Part shown: one piece after another, positions 56,923 to 64,000 of the stretch
Numbering within the stretch: position 1 is the stretch's first letter
Layout: every line of letters begins with the position of its first letter
From: Vibrio chagasii
GTDB lineage: Bacteria; Pseudomonadota; Gammaproteobacteria; Enterobacterales; Vibrionaceae
Direction of reading: 5' to 3'
Assembly (NCBI GenBank): GCA_041879415.1
Contig: CP090851.1
Coordinates: forward strand, 372,001-436,000
DNA: 64,000 bases
Made by a program: the position numbers and the translations under genes
Notes under the pieces: model-generated
What the model saw: only the letters and a program-made list of their open reading frames with translations
What the model was told of the DNA's origin: nothing
Databases searched by the model: none

Positions 56923-57705
56923 CTAACCATGTGGCCAACTTTGTGGCATCACAAACCAGAATTGACCAGACTTAGTTTGCGCATGAACGAAGCGGTCACC
57001 AAATTCGGTGATAGGTTCACCACTGAAATCATCCGTTCCTGCGGCCCATTGCTCTTTGGTTAGAGGGTAGAGTGCTTCGGTGATCTGGTGTGCCTGATTT
57101 TGATAGCACCAAAATCCGTTTACTTGGCTTGGGTTAATGTCGTAGCCCAAACACTCTGTAGGTACGTTTTGTTCTAAAAATGGGTTGGTATAGAGACGAC
57201 CTTGCATCAAAAGATGTTTTGAGTCGACATCGATCTCTGGGTACTGCTCAACAAAGGCGGTTGAAGAGGACATACCAAGCTGGTGGCTGAGCATTCTATC
57301 GAGCTTCTTGTCTAATTGGTCATGAGAGTTTGGACCAAACCATGTTTGCTCGTGAAGGAGGTAAAACTTAATTGCCACTTCCCAGTGTTCTAATTTTTGG
57401 TTGTTTGTTTCTTCCAGGATAAAGTCGATTGCGCCGAGTGTTCTTCCCTCAACATTAATCTGAATTTCATCATGCTTGATTGAATAATTATCCGAAGTGG
57501 TGATGACTTGTTCACATAGGTGTTGGTAGAGGAAGCCTAACCTAGGGTTACCATTATAAGTGTGGGCGTCATCGATCTTTTGGTGATTTGAGAACACTGT
57601 GAGATCAGAAATGGGCGGCTTGATTTCTAGTAGCGGTGGCGAGCTAATCACCCATTGGTAAAAGCGTTGCAGTTCGGTCATCGGTTCCTCGTAAACTTCA
57701 GTCAT
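56923..57705 (-). CDS. DUF1853 family protein
   Basis: A 260-residue cytoplasmic protein with the DUF1853 pattern: GNPRLGFLYQHLCEQVI, GAIDFILEETNNQKLEHWEVAIKFYLL and WFGPNSHDQLDKKLDRMLSHQL. The alternation of an E-x-K-like core (EVAIKFYL) with acidic residues in the D-F-I strand suggests a PD-(D/E)xK nuclease-like fold, but this is inference and no activity is known. Start at MTEVYEEPMTELQRF; a second Met eight residues in is an alternative. Convergent with pgm and divergent from the Nif3-like gene. Confidence 0.85.
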   Translation of the reverse strand: MTEVYEEPMTELQRFYQWVISSPPLLEIKPPISDLTVFSNHQKIDDAHTYNGNPRLGFLYQHLCEQVITTSDNYSIKHDEIQINVEGRTLGAIDFILEETNNQKLEHWEVAIKFYLLHEQTWFGPNSHDQLDKKLDRMLSHQLGMSSSTAFVEQYPEIDVDSKHLLMQGRLYTNPFLEQNVPTECLGYDINPSQVNGFWCYQNQAHQITEALYPLTKEQWAAGTDDFSGEPITEFGDRFVHAQTKSGQFWFVMPQSWPHG

Positions 57706-57796
57706 CTGTTCTCTAGAAACAGAGTGGAAGGGCTTTCGACATTCTACCCGTAAATTGATATAACGACGTTATTATAAAGGTAAGCTGGAAATAAAA

Positions 57797-58555
57797 ATGA
57801 ATAACTTACAATTAGAAAAGCTACTTAACGAAAAACTGCAGCCACAGCAGATTAAAGATTACTGCCCAAACGGTCTTCAAGTAGAAGGCAGTGCTGAGGT
57901 AAAGCGTATCGTTACTGGTGTAACGGCTTCGCAAGCTTTGATTAATAAAGCGGTTGAGCTAAAGGCTGACGCTTTGTTAGTTCACCATGGTTTCTTTTGG
58001 AAAGGTGAGCCGGAAGCGATTCGCGGCATGAAAGGTAAGCGTATTCGTACGTTGATTAAAAACGATATCAACCTAATAGGCTACCACCTTCCTCTTGATA
58101 TTCACCCTGAGCTTGGTAACAACGCCAAACTGGCAGAGTTACTTGAGATCGATGTTGAAGGTGGTTTGGAAGGGCACCCTCAGTCAGTCGCTATGTTCGG
58201 TAGATTGAAGACACCAATGACTGGTTCTGAGTTTGCAGCAAAAATTGATCAAGTGTTGAATCGTAAGCCGCTACACATTGCTCCTGAAAACGCAGATAAA
58301 ATGATTGAGACAGTAGGTTGGTGTACTGGCGGTGGCCAAGATTACATTGAGCTTGCTGCTTCTCAAGGTATCGATGCATTTATCTCTGGTGAAATTTCTG
58401 AGCGCACAACTTACTCGGCTCGTGAGCAAGACATTCATTACTTTGCTGCGGGTCATCACGCCACTGAGCGCTACGGTGTTAAAGCACTAGGTGAGTGGTT
58501 AGCAAAAGATCACGGCTTGGATGTTGAGTTTATCGATATCGATAATCCGGTATAA
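57797..58555 (+). CDS. Nif3-like dinuclear metal centre protein (YbgI)
   Basis: A 252-residue Nif3/YbgI-family protein that forms a hexameric ring with a dimetal site. Motifs: QIKDYCPNGLQVEG, ALLVHHGFFWKGEP (metal His-His), NLIGYHLPLDIHPELGNNAKLAELL, GGGQDYIELAASQGIDAFISGEISE and FAAGHHATERYGVKAL (second metal His and Glu). The exact substrate is not established for any member. E. coli ybgI lies elsewhere near the same part of the map. Followed by the repeat cluster. Confidence 0.93.
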   Translation: MNNLQLEKLLNEKLQPQQIKDYCPNGLQVEGSAEVKRIVTGVTASQALINKAVELKADALLVHHGFFWKGEPEAIRGMKGKRIRTLIKNDINLIGYHLPLDIHPELGNNAKLAELLEIDVEGGLEGHPQSVAMFGRLKTPMTGSEFAAKIDQVLNRKPLHIAPENADKMIETVGWCTGGGQDYIELAASQGIDAFISGEISERTTYSAREQDIHYFAAGHHATERYGVKALGEWLAKDHGLDVEFIDIDNPV

Positions 58556-58638
58556 GAGCAGATACGGGATTAGGGATGCGAGTAGAGAGTGTCCCTTAAA
58601 CCTTTGAGGAGCTTCGTAAGTTTCTATATACGCTTCGT

Positions 58639-58855
58639 GAGATCCCCAACTCACTCGTCCCTCGCTCTTGGGGATGACGAGAGACTATAAATTTGTATCC
58701 GTCGATATGATGCGCGAGTCAGAAGGTTAAAGGGTCATAGCAGAATCCGTCATTCCCTAGACTGACGAAGGAGGGAGTAGGGAATCTCTTTGGGCTGTCT
58801 ACTCGTTGAATGAGATCCCCAACTCACTTGCTCCTCGTTCTTGAGGATGACAGAG
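58639..58855. repeat. Second cluster of palindromic intergenic repeats
   Basis: Three copies in about 220 bases. 58639-58680 is a copy with arms ATCCCCAA and TTGGGGAT. 58748-58788 is an opposite-orientation copy with arms ATTCCCTA and TAGGGAAT. 58812-58855 is a third copy with a mismatched arm. Each has the edge motif GAGAT...GATGACG or its reverse complement. This is the same element as at 10790-10832. Confidence 0.78.
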
Positions 58856-58872
58856 TTGCGAGCATATAAAAG

Positions 58873-58905
58873 AAAAGGGTTGATGCTTTCGCATCAACCC
58901 TTTTT
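58873..58905. terminator. gltA terminator, symmetric
   Basis: AAAAGGGTTGATGC (58873-58886) and GCATCAACCCTTTT (58891-58904) are perfect 14-bp arms around TTTC. It serves minus-strand gltA and could stop transcripts from the left as well. Confidence 0.88.
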
Positions 58906-58927
58906 AACAATCATACTTTAATCACAA

Positions 58928-60217
58928 TTATTCACGTTCGTGAAGTGCTTTAAAGTCACGTTGCTCTTCACCAGTGTATAGCTGACGAGGACGACCGATA
59001 CGGTTTGTTGGGTCGCTGTGCATTTCGTTCCAATGTGCAATCCAACCGATAGTACGAGACATCGCGAAGATTACTGTAAACATAGACACTGGAATGCCGA
59101 TAGCTTTCAGAATGATACCTGAGTAGAAGTCTACGTTCGGGTATAGCTTCTTAGAAACAAAGTACTCATCAGAAAGAGCGATACGCTCAAGTTCCATTGC
59201 TACGTCAAGTAGTGGATCTTGGATGTTTAGCTCTTTAAGTACTTCGTGACACGCTTCGCGCATTACTGTTGCACGTGGATCGTAGTTCTTGTAAACGCGG
59301 TGACCGAAGCCCATCAAACGGAATGGGTCATCTTTGTCTTTCGCTTTTGCAACATACTCTTCGATGTTATCTACGCTACCGATCTCTTCAAGCATACGTA
59401 GACATGCTTCGTTTGCACCACCGTGAGCAGGGCCCCAAAGTGACGCGATACCTGCTGCGATACAAGCAAACGGGTTAGCACCAGATGAACCAGATAGACG
59501 TACTGTAGATGTAGAAGCGTTTTGTTCGTGGTCTGCGTGTAGGGTGAAAATCTTATCCATTGCACGAGCTACGATAGGGTTCACTTCGTACTCTTCACAT
59601 GGGTTTGCAAACATCATGTGTAGGAAGTTTTCTGCGTAGCTTAGGTCGTTGCGTGGGTAGATAAACGGCTGACCAATAGAATATTTGTAACACATTGCTG
59701 CCAGTGTTGGCATTTTTGAAATTAGACGGTAAGCCGCAATTTCACGGTGTGTATCGTTGTTGATATCAAGTGAGTCGTGGTAGAACGCAGCTAGAGCGCC
59801 TACTACACCACACATTACAGCCATAGGGTGAGCATCACGACGGAAGCCGTGGAAGAAACTAGCAATTTGCTCGTGTACCATAGTGTGACGTGTCACGGTA
59901 GTCTTGAACTTTTCGTATTCAGCTCGAGATGGGGCTTCACCGTAAAGAAGTATGTAACATACTTCTAAGTAATCAGCGTTATTGGCAAGTTGGTCAATTG
60001 GATAACCACGGTGTAAAAGGATACCTTTACCACCGTCAATAAAAGTGATTTGAGACTCACAAGATGCAGTGGCAAGAAAACCAGGGTCAAAAGTGAAAAA
60101 ACCATTAGAACCTAGTGTACGAACATCGATCACTGGAGTACCTAGTACACCTTCTGTAATCGGCAGCTCGATTGGCGCTTGACCTTCAATGTGAAGGGTA
60201 GCTTTCTTATCCGCCAT
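58928..60217 (-). CDS. gltA: Citrate synthase
   Basis: A 429-residue type II citrate synthase, the entry enzyme of the TCA cycle. Active-site features: [16 protein letters not shown] (catalytic His), [12 protein letters not shown] (His), [16 protein letters not shown] and the Asp in VDFYSGI. The N-terminal extension [11 protein letters not shown] and length are typical of the NADH-sensitive hexameric enteric enzyme. It is divergent from sdhCDAB, as in E. coli, sharing a control region of about 417 bases. Confidence 0.98.
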   Translation of the reverse strand: MADKKATLHIEGQAPIELPITEGVLGTPVIDVRTLGSNGFFTFDPGFLATASCESQITFIDGGKGILLHRGYPIDQLANNADYLEVCYILLYGEAPSRAEYEKFKTTVTRHTMVHEQIASFFHGFRRDAHPMAVMCGVVGALAAFYHDSLDINNDTHREIAAYRLISKMPTLAAMCYKYSIGQPFIYPRNDLSYAENFLHMMFANPCEEYEVNPIVARAMDKIFTLHADHEQNASTSTVRLSGSSGANPFACIAAGIASLWGPAHGGANEACLRMLEEIGSVDNIEEYVAKAKDKDDPFRLMGFGHRVYKNYDPRATVMREACHEVLKELNIQDPLLDVAMELERIALSDEYFVSKKLYPNVDFYSGIILKAIGIPVSMFTVIFAMSRTIGWIAHWNEMHSDPTNRIGRPRQLYTGEEQRDFKALHERE

Positions 60218-60537
60218 AACAATCTCCTTTGTTTATTATTTAATCCGTCCAGGATGTTTATGTGCCATTTTTTTACTGGTCTTACGTGGGAAAGTCAATT
60301 TTTCTGCAGCTTTGTGTGCACTTGTTAGTGTTTTTTACATTAAATTCGTTAAAAATCTGGTCTGTGTAGCATTATTTGTTACATCAATTGTATTAGAATG
60401 TTGCCGACCGTATAGTGGCGATGAAAAATTTGGTTAAAACCTTATAAATGCAAGGCTAAGAAGAAATGTGAGGTGTCTATCTTAATCTTGTTGTTAACAA
60501 TTATTTTACAATTATCTAAGGCTCAACTTCAGTTATT

Positions 60538-60555
60538 TGTTAAGTTAATGTTAAA
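60538..60555 (+). promoter_or_regulatory. ArcA-like triple GTTAA repeat upstream of sdhC
   Basis: GTTAA occurs at 60539, 60544 and 60550; the first and third are 11 bp apart, the direct-repeat spacing used by ArcA. ArcA repression of sdh is established in E. coli. It is 80 bases before sdhC, inside the gltA-sdhC gap, in which I saw no gene. Confidence 0.45.
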
Positions 60556-60634
60556 TTTTGAAGGTTTGCGATCAAATTTTGTCCATAACAATATCATAAG
60601 GTTATTTAATGACCATAATGCTCAATGGAGCTGA

Positions 60635-61027
60635 GTGAGCAAGCCCGTGAAAGAAAGAAAGACAAGACCTGTTAATTTAGATTTACAGACCATCCACTTT
60701 CCGATCACTGCAATAGCTTCCATCCTACACCGTGTGTCTGGGGTGATTACTTTTGTTGCGATTGGAATTTTGCTTTGGTTACTATCCATTTCCCTCTCAT
60801 CCCCAGTAGGCTTTATGGAAGCTAGCGACATTGTCGACGGTTTCTTCGTGAAGTTTATTCTGTGGGGCATTTTAACCGCTTTGGCTTACCACATTGCTGG
60901 TGGTATTCGTCACCTTCTTATGGACTTAGGTCACTTTGAAGAGCTGGAATCTGGCGCGAAGAGCGCTAAGGTTGCATTCGCAGCGACAGCGGTATTGTCT
61001 CTACTAGCGGGGATCTTAGTATGGTAA
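60635..61027 (+). CDS. sdhC: Succinate dehydrogenase cytochrome b556 subunit
   Basis: A 130-residue membrane anchor of complex II with three helices. The ubiquinone/heme region includes SILHRVSGV (Ser and Arg near quinone) and YHIAGGIRHLLMDLGH (heme-ligand His). GTG start with GGAG 5 bases upstream. The sdhD start overlaps its end by 7 bases, so sdhC-sdhD-sdhA-sdhB is one operon. Confidence 0.95.
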   Translation: MSKPVKERKTRPVNLDLQTIHFPITAIASILHRVSGVITFVAIGILLWLLSISLSSPVGFMEASDIVDGFFVKFILWGILTALAYHIAGGIRHLLMDLGHFEELESGAKSAKVAFAATAVLSLLAGILVW

Positions 61028-61365
61028 ACAACGTTTCGACATTTGGCCGTAATGGCGTTCACGATTTCTTATTGATTCGTGCAACTGCAATCATTATGAC
61101 GCTATATACAATTTATTTGGTGAGCTTTTGTGCCTTCACCGATATCTCTTACGTATCATGGACTCAGTTCTTTGGTGGAACCTTCACTAAAGTATTTACC
61201 ATGTTAGCGCTTACTTCGGTTCTTGTTCACGCTTGGATCGGTCTATGGCAAGTGCTAACCGACTACATCAAGTGCGCTAAACTGCGTGTTGGCCTTCAAG
61301 TAGGTGTAGTTGCGGTTCTTCTTGGATATTTCTTCTCTGGTCTGTTTATTTTGTGGGGTGCGTAA
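61021..61365 (+). CDS. sdhD: Succinate dehydrogenase membrane anchor subunit
   Basis: A 114-residue three-helix anchor. It contains GVHDFLLIRATAIIMTLYTIYL, with the conserved His-Asp and Arg, and LVHAWIGLWQVLTDYIK, with the heme/quinone His and the Asp-Tyr pair used in quinone binding. Together with SdhC it binds heme b and ubiquinone. Overlaps sdhC by 7 bases and abuts sdhA. Confidence 0.95.
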   Translation: MVNNVSTFGRNGVHDFLLIRATAIIMTLYTIYLVSFCAFTDISYVSWTQFFGGTFTKVFTMLALTSVLVHAWIGLWQVLTDYIKCAKLRVGLQVGVVAVLLGYFFSGLFILWGA

Positions 61366-63132
61366 GTGACTATTCCTGTTCGTGAGTTTGATGCCGTAGT
61401 TATCGGCGCTGGTGGTGCTGGTATGCGTGCCGCACTGCAAATTTCAGAGCAAGGCCTATCATGTGCATTGCTTTCTAAAGTTTTCCCAACTCGTTCTCAT
61501 ACCGTATCTGCTCAAGGTGGTATTACGGTTGCGTTAGGTAATGCGCACGAAGATCACTGGGAACAACACATGTACGACACAGTAAAAGGTTCTGATTACA
61601 TCGGTGACCAAGATGCTATCGAATACATGTGTAAAAATGGCCCAGAATCAGTTATCGAACTAGAAAAGATGGGTCTTCCATTTTCTCGTTTCGACAACGG
61701 CACCATTTACCAACGTCCTTTTGGTGGCCAATCGAAAAACTTTGGTGGTGAGCAAGCGGCTCGTACCGCTGCAGCAGCTGACCGTACTGGTCACGCATTG
61801 CTACACACGCTTTACCAACAAAATATTAAACATAAGACAACTGTGTTCTCTGAGTGGTACGCGCTTGATCTTGTGAAGAACGAAGACGGTGCCATTCTTG
61901 GTACAACAGCACTTTGCATGGAAACAGGCGAAGTATGCTACTTCAAAGCTAAAGCAACGATCCTAGCGACTGGCGGTGCTGGTCGTATCTACGCATCGAC
62001 AACTAACGCACACATCAATACTGGTGATGGTGTTGGTATGGCGATTCGTGCTGGCGTTCCAATGCAAGATATCGAAATGTGGCAGTTCCACCCAACGGGT
62101 ATTGCTGGCGCTGGTGTTCTTGTAACAGAAGGCTGTCGTGGTGAAGGTGGTTATCTTCTAAATAAAGACGGCGAACGTTTCATGGAACGTTACGCTCCAA
62201 ATGCGAAAGACTTAGCGGGTCGTGACGTTGTTGCTCGTTCAATGATGGTAGAAATCCGTGAAGGTCGTGGTTGTGACGGCCCTTGGGGTCCACACATCAA
62301 ACTGAAACTGGACCACCTAGGTAAAGAAACACTTGAGTCTCGTCTACCTGGTGTATGTGAACTGTCTCGTACATTCGCACACGTTGATCCAGTAAAAGAG
62401 CCAATCCCAGTAATCCCAACATGTCACTACATGATGGGTGGTGTACCAACACAAGTTTCTGGCCAAGCGATTAAGCAAGGTGCAGATGGTAGCGATGTAG
62501 AAGTACAAGGTCTATTTGCTTGTGGTGAGATTGCTTCAGTATCAGTACACGGTGCTAACCGTCTAGGTGGTAACTCACTGCTTGATTTGGTTGTATTCGG
62601 TCGTGCGACAGGTCTACATCTAGGTGAGACTCTGAAGAAGCAAGCTGATGCGAAACCTGCAACGGAAGAAGATATCGCTCGTTCTCTAGAGCGCTACAAC
62701 CGTTGGGAAAACAGCACAGACGGCGAAGATCCAGCACAGATCCGTAAAGATCTACAACAATGTATGCAGAACAACTTCTCTGTATTCCGTGAAGGTCAAG
62801 CAATGGCTGACGGCCTAGAAGAGCTTAAAGCGATTCGTGAGCGTCTGAAGAATGCACACCTTTCAGATAAGTCTACTGAGTTCAACACGCAGCGTATTGA
62901 GTGTCTAGAGCTTGAAAACCTAATGGAAACAGCTTACGCGACAGCTGTGGCGGCAAACTACCGCACAGAAAGCCGTGGTGCACATGCTCGTTTTGACTTC
63001 CCTGATCGTGATGATGAGCAATGGCTATGCCACACGCTTTACAATCCTGAGTCAGAAAGCATGACTAAGCGTAACGTAAACATGGAACCTATCCATCGTG
63101 AAGCGTTCCCGCCAAAAGCACGTACGTACTAA
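61366..63132 (+). CDS. sdhA: Succinate dehydrogenase flavoprotein subunit
   Basis: A 588-residue FAD subunit oxidising succinate to fumarate. The dinucleotide loop is [13 protein letters not shown]; the covalent FAD His is in [16 protein letters not shown]; substrate residues are in [29 protein letters not shown] and the HYMMGG segment. The GTG start directly follows the sdhD stop without a gap, implying coupled translation. Strong codon bias. Confidence 0.98.
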   Translation: MTIPVREFDAVVIGAGGAGMRAALQISEQGLSCALLSKVFPTRSHTVSAQGGITVALGNAHEDHWEQHMYDTVKGSDYIGDQDAIEYMCKNGPESVIELEKMGLPFSRFDNGTIYQRPFGGQSKNFGGEQAARTAAAADRTGHALLHTLYQQNIKHKTTVFSEWYALDLVKNEDGAILGTTALCMETGEVCYFKAKATILATGGAGRIYASTTNAHINTGDGVGMAIRAGVPMQDIEMWQFHPTGIAGAGVLVTEGCRGEGGYLLNKDGERFMERYAPNAKDLAGRDVVARSMMVEIREGRGCDGPWGPHIKLKLDHLGKETLESRLPGVCELSRTFAHVDPVKEPIPVIPTCHYMMGGVPTQVSGQAIKQGADGSDVEVQGLFACGEIASVSVHGANRLGGNSLLDLVVFGRATGLHLGETLKKQADAKPATEEDIARSLERYNRWENSTDGEDPAQIRKDLQQCMQNNFSVFREGQAMADGLEELKAIRERLKNAHLSDKSTEFNTQRIECLELENLMETAYATAVAANYRTESRGAHARFDFPDRDDEQWLCHTLYNPESESMTKRNVNMEPIHREAFPPKARTY

Positions 63133-63144
63133 GGAGACATGACC

Positions 63145-63855
63145 ATGAAACTGAATTTCTCTTTATACCGTTACAATCCAGATGTCGACCAAAAGCCTTA
63201 CATGAAGGAATACACCCTAGAGGTGGATGAAGGTTCAGACATGATGCTTCTGGATGCGCTTATTCTATTGAAAGAACAAGATCCGACGATCGCTTTCCGC
63301 CGCTCATGCCGTGAAGGTGTATGTGGTTCGGATGGTCTGAACATGAACGGTAAAAACGGTCTAGCGTGTATCACGCCTCTATCTGCTTTGAAAGGCGATA
63401 AGATTGTGATTCGCCCGCTGCCTGGCTTACCAGTTGTTCGTGACCTGATTGTCGACATGACTCAGTTCTACGATAACTACGAAAAAGTAAAACCGTTCCT
63501 AGTGTCAGATGGTAATACACCACCGGCACGTGAAAACTTACAAAGCCCTGATGAGCGTGCTCATTTAGATGGACTGTACGAATGTATCATGTGTGCATGT
63601 TGTACAACGTCATGCCCATCGTTCTGGTGGAACCCTGATAAGTTCATTGGACCAGCAGGCCTACTTGCCGCGTACCGTTGGCTAATTGATAGCCGAGATA
63701 CTGCGACAGATGAACGTTTGTCTGATCTTGATGATGCATTTAGCGTTTTTCGTTGCCATGGCATCATGAATTGTGTAAGTGTTTGTCCTAAGGGATTAAA
63801 TCCGACGAAAGCGATTGGTCACATCAAGACCATGTTAGTGAATCGTTCGGTTTAA
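63145..63855 (+). CDS. sdhB: Succinate dehydrogenase iron-sulfur subunit
   Basis: A 236-residue subunit moving electrons from FAD to quinone. The [2Fe-2S] motif is CREGVCGSDGLNMNGKNGLAC; the [4Fe-4S] motif is CIMCACCTTSCP; the [3Fe-4S] cysteines are in CHGIMNCVSVCPKGL. The ATG at 63145 is chosen because AAGGAG ends 8 bases before it and relatives begin there; an ATG at 63139 is the alternative. A terminator separates it from sucA. Confidence 0.97.
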   Translation: MKLNFSLYRYNPDVDQKPYMKEYTLEVDEGSDMMLLDALILLKEQDPTIAFRRSCREGVCGSDGLNMNGKNGLACITPLSALKGDKIVIRPLPGLPVVRDLIVDMTQFYDNYEKVKPFLVSDGNTPPARENLQSPDERAHLDGLYECIMCACCTTSCPSFWWNPDKFIGPAGLLAAYRWLIDSRDTATDERLSDLDDAFSVFRCHGIMNCVSVCPKGLNPTKAIGHIKTMLVNRSV

Positions 63856-63870
63856 GTTATAAAAAAAATT

Positions 63871-63902
63871 GCCGCCCTAGAAGTTTTGGGGCGGCCTTTT
63901 AA
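63871..63902 (+). terminator. Hairpin after sdhB
   Basis: GCCGCCC (63871-63877) and GGGCGGC (63889-63895) form a 7-bp stem followed by TTTT. It may attenuate rather than block transcription into sucA. Confidence 0.7.
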
Positions 63903-63953
63903 TAGCTCGGCATAGACCGCAGCAAACGTGAAAACTACTGGTTAAGGGAAAAT

Positions 63954-64000
63954 ATGCACAACGGCGTGATGAAGGCATGGCTCGAGTCTTCACACTTGGC
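63954..64000 (+). CDS. sucA: 2-oxoglutarate dehydrogenase E1, first residues only
   Basis: The last 47 bases open a frame encoding MHNGVMKAWLESSHL, matching the start of SucA, where the segment (L/M)KAWL(D/E)SS is conserved. AAGGGA lies 4 bases before the ATG. The position after sdhB agrees with sdhCDAB-sucAB in E. coli. The gene runs off the right edge. Confidence 0.88.
   Translation, partial: MHNGVMKAWLESSHL

Overview
This 64 kb window looks like a core-chromosome segment of a marine Vibrio, most plausibly the V. splendidus clade. Three things point there: toxRS sits divergent from htpG, two flagellin genes carry sigma-28 promoters, and a nagE/nagAC locus is present. The base composition is AT-leaning, and the proteins resemble Vibrio families throughout. 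Species-level placement is an inference, because no search could be run. No tRNA, rRNA, CRISPR array, prophage or plasmid backbone was seen. The only intact mobile element is one IS200-type insertion.

Layout. 1-6.4 kb: dapA (cut at its 5' end), bamC, an IS200/IS605 element, then small DUF genes, an M15 peptidase, dapE and an ArsC-like reductase. 6.5-10.6 kb: a DUF2919 membrane protein, a Dyp-type peroxidase and two paralogous flagellins. 10.7-11.3 kb: a run of decaying intergenic repeats. 11.3-19.7 kb: crr-ptsI-ptsH-cysK-cysZ, divergent from zipA-ligA, as in enterics. 20-28 kb: a porin, a lipoprotein, cueR, a small secreted protein, and a nfeD-qmcA-ybbN-ybbO-like group whose order recalls the E. 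coli cueR/ybb region, then yfcH. 28.2-30.5 kb: a tightly overlapping four-gene operon of two DUF1538 membrane proteins, a PII-like protein and a CBS-domain protein. 30.5-38 kb: yfcE, a SelT/W/H-like protein, a TauE-type exporter, toxRS, htpG, adk and hemH. 38-46.7 kb: a POT peptide transporter, rfaH, asnB, a CPA2 antiporter, and nagC and nagA. 47-57.7 kb: nagE, glnS, an orphan prepilin, fur, a DUF4442 protein, fldA, a DUF2788 protein, a ybfF-like hydrolase, seqA, pgm and a DUF1853 protein. 57.8-64 kb: a Nif3-family protein, a second cluster of intergenic repeats, gltA, sdhCDAB and the start of sucA.

How it fits together. Sugar uptake links several loci. The general PTS proteins lie under a near-perfect Mlc-type operator, and NagE here has no IIA domain, so it should depend on the Crr protein encoded in the same window. 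The nagE/nagA gap carries two NagC-type operators with centres 94 bp apart and a near-consensus CRP site between them, a layout suited to a repression loop. gltA and sdhCDAB-sucA form the oxidative TCA block, with an ArcA-like triple repeat upstream of sdhC. toxRS faces htpG, which has a recognisable sigma-32 promoter.

Most worth following up: the DUF1538 pair with its PII-like and CBS partners (a possible ligand-gated ion antiporter), the looping nag control region, the inverted-repeat leader of adk, the orphan prepilin with Ala at the cleavage site, the lipoprotein with a duplicated C-terminal motif, and the two clusters of the same palindromic intergenic repeat.
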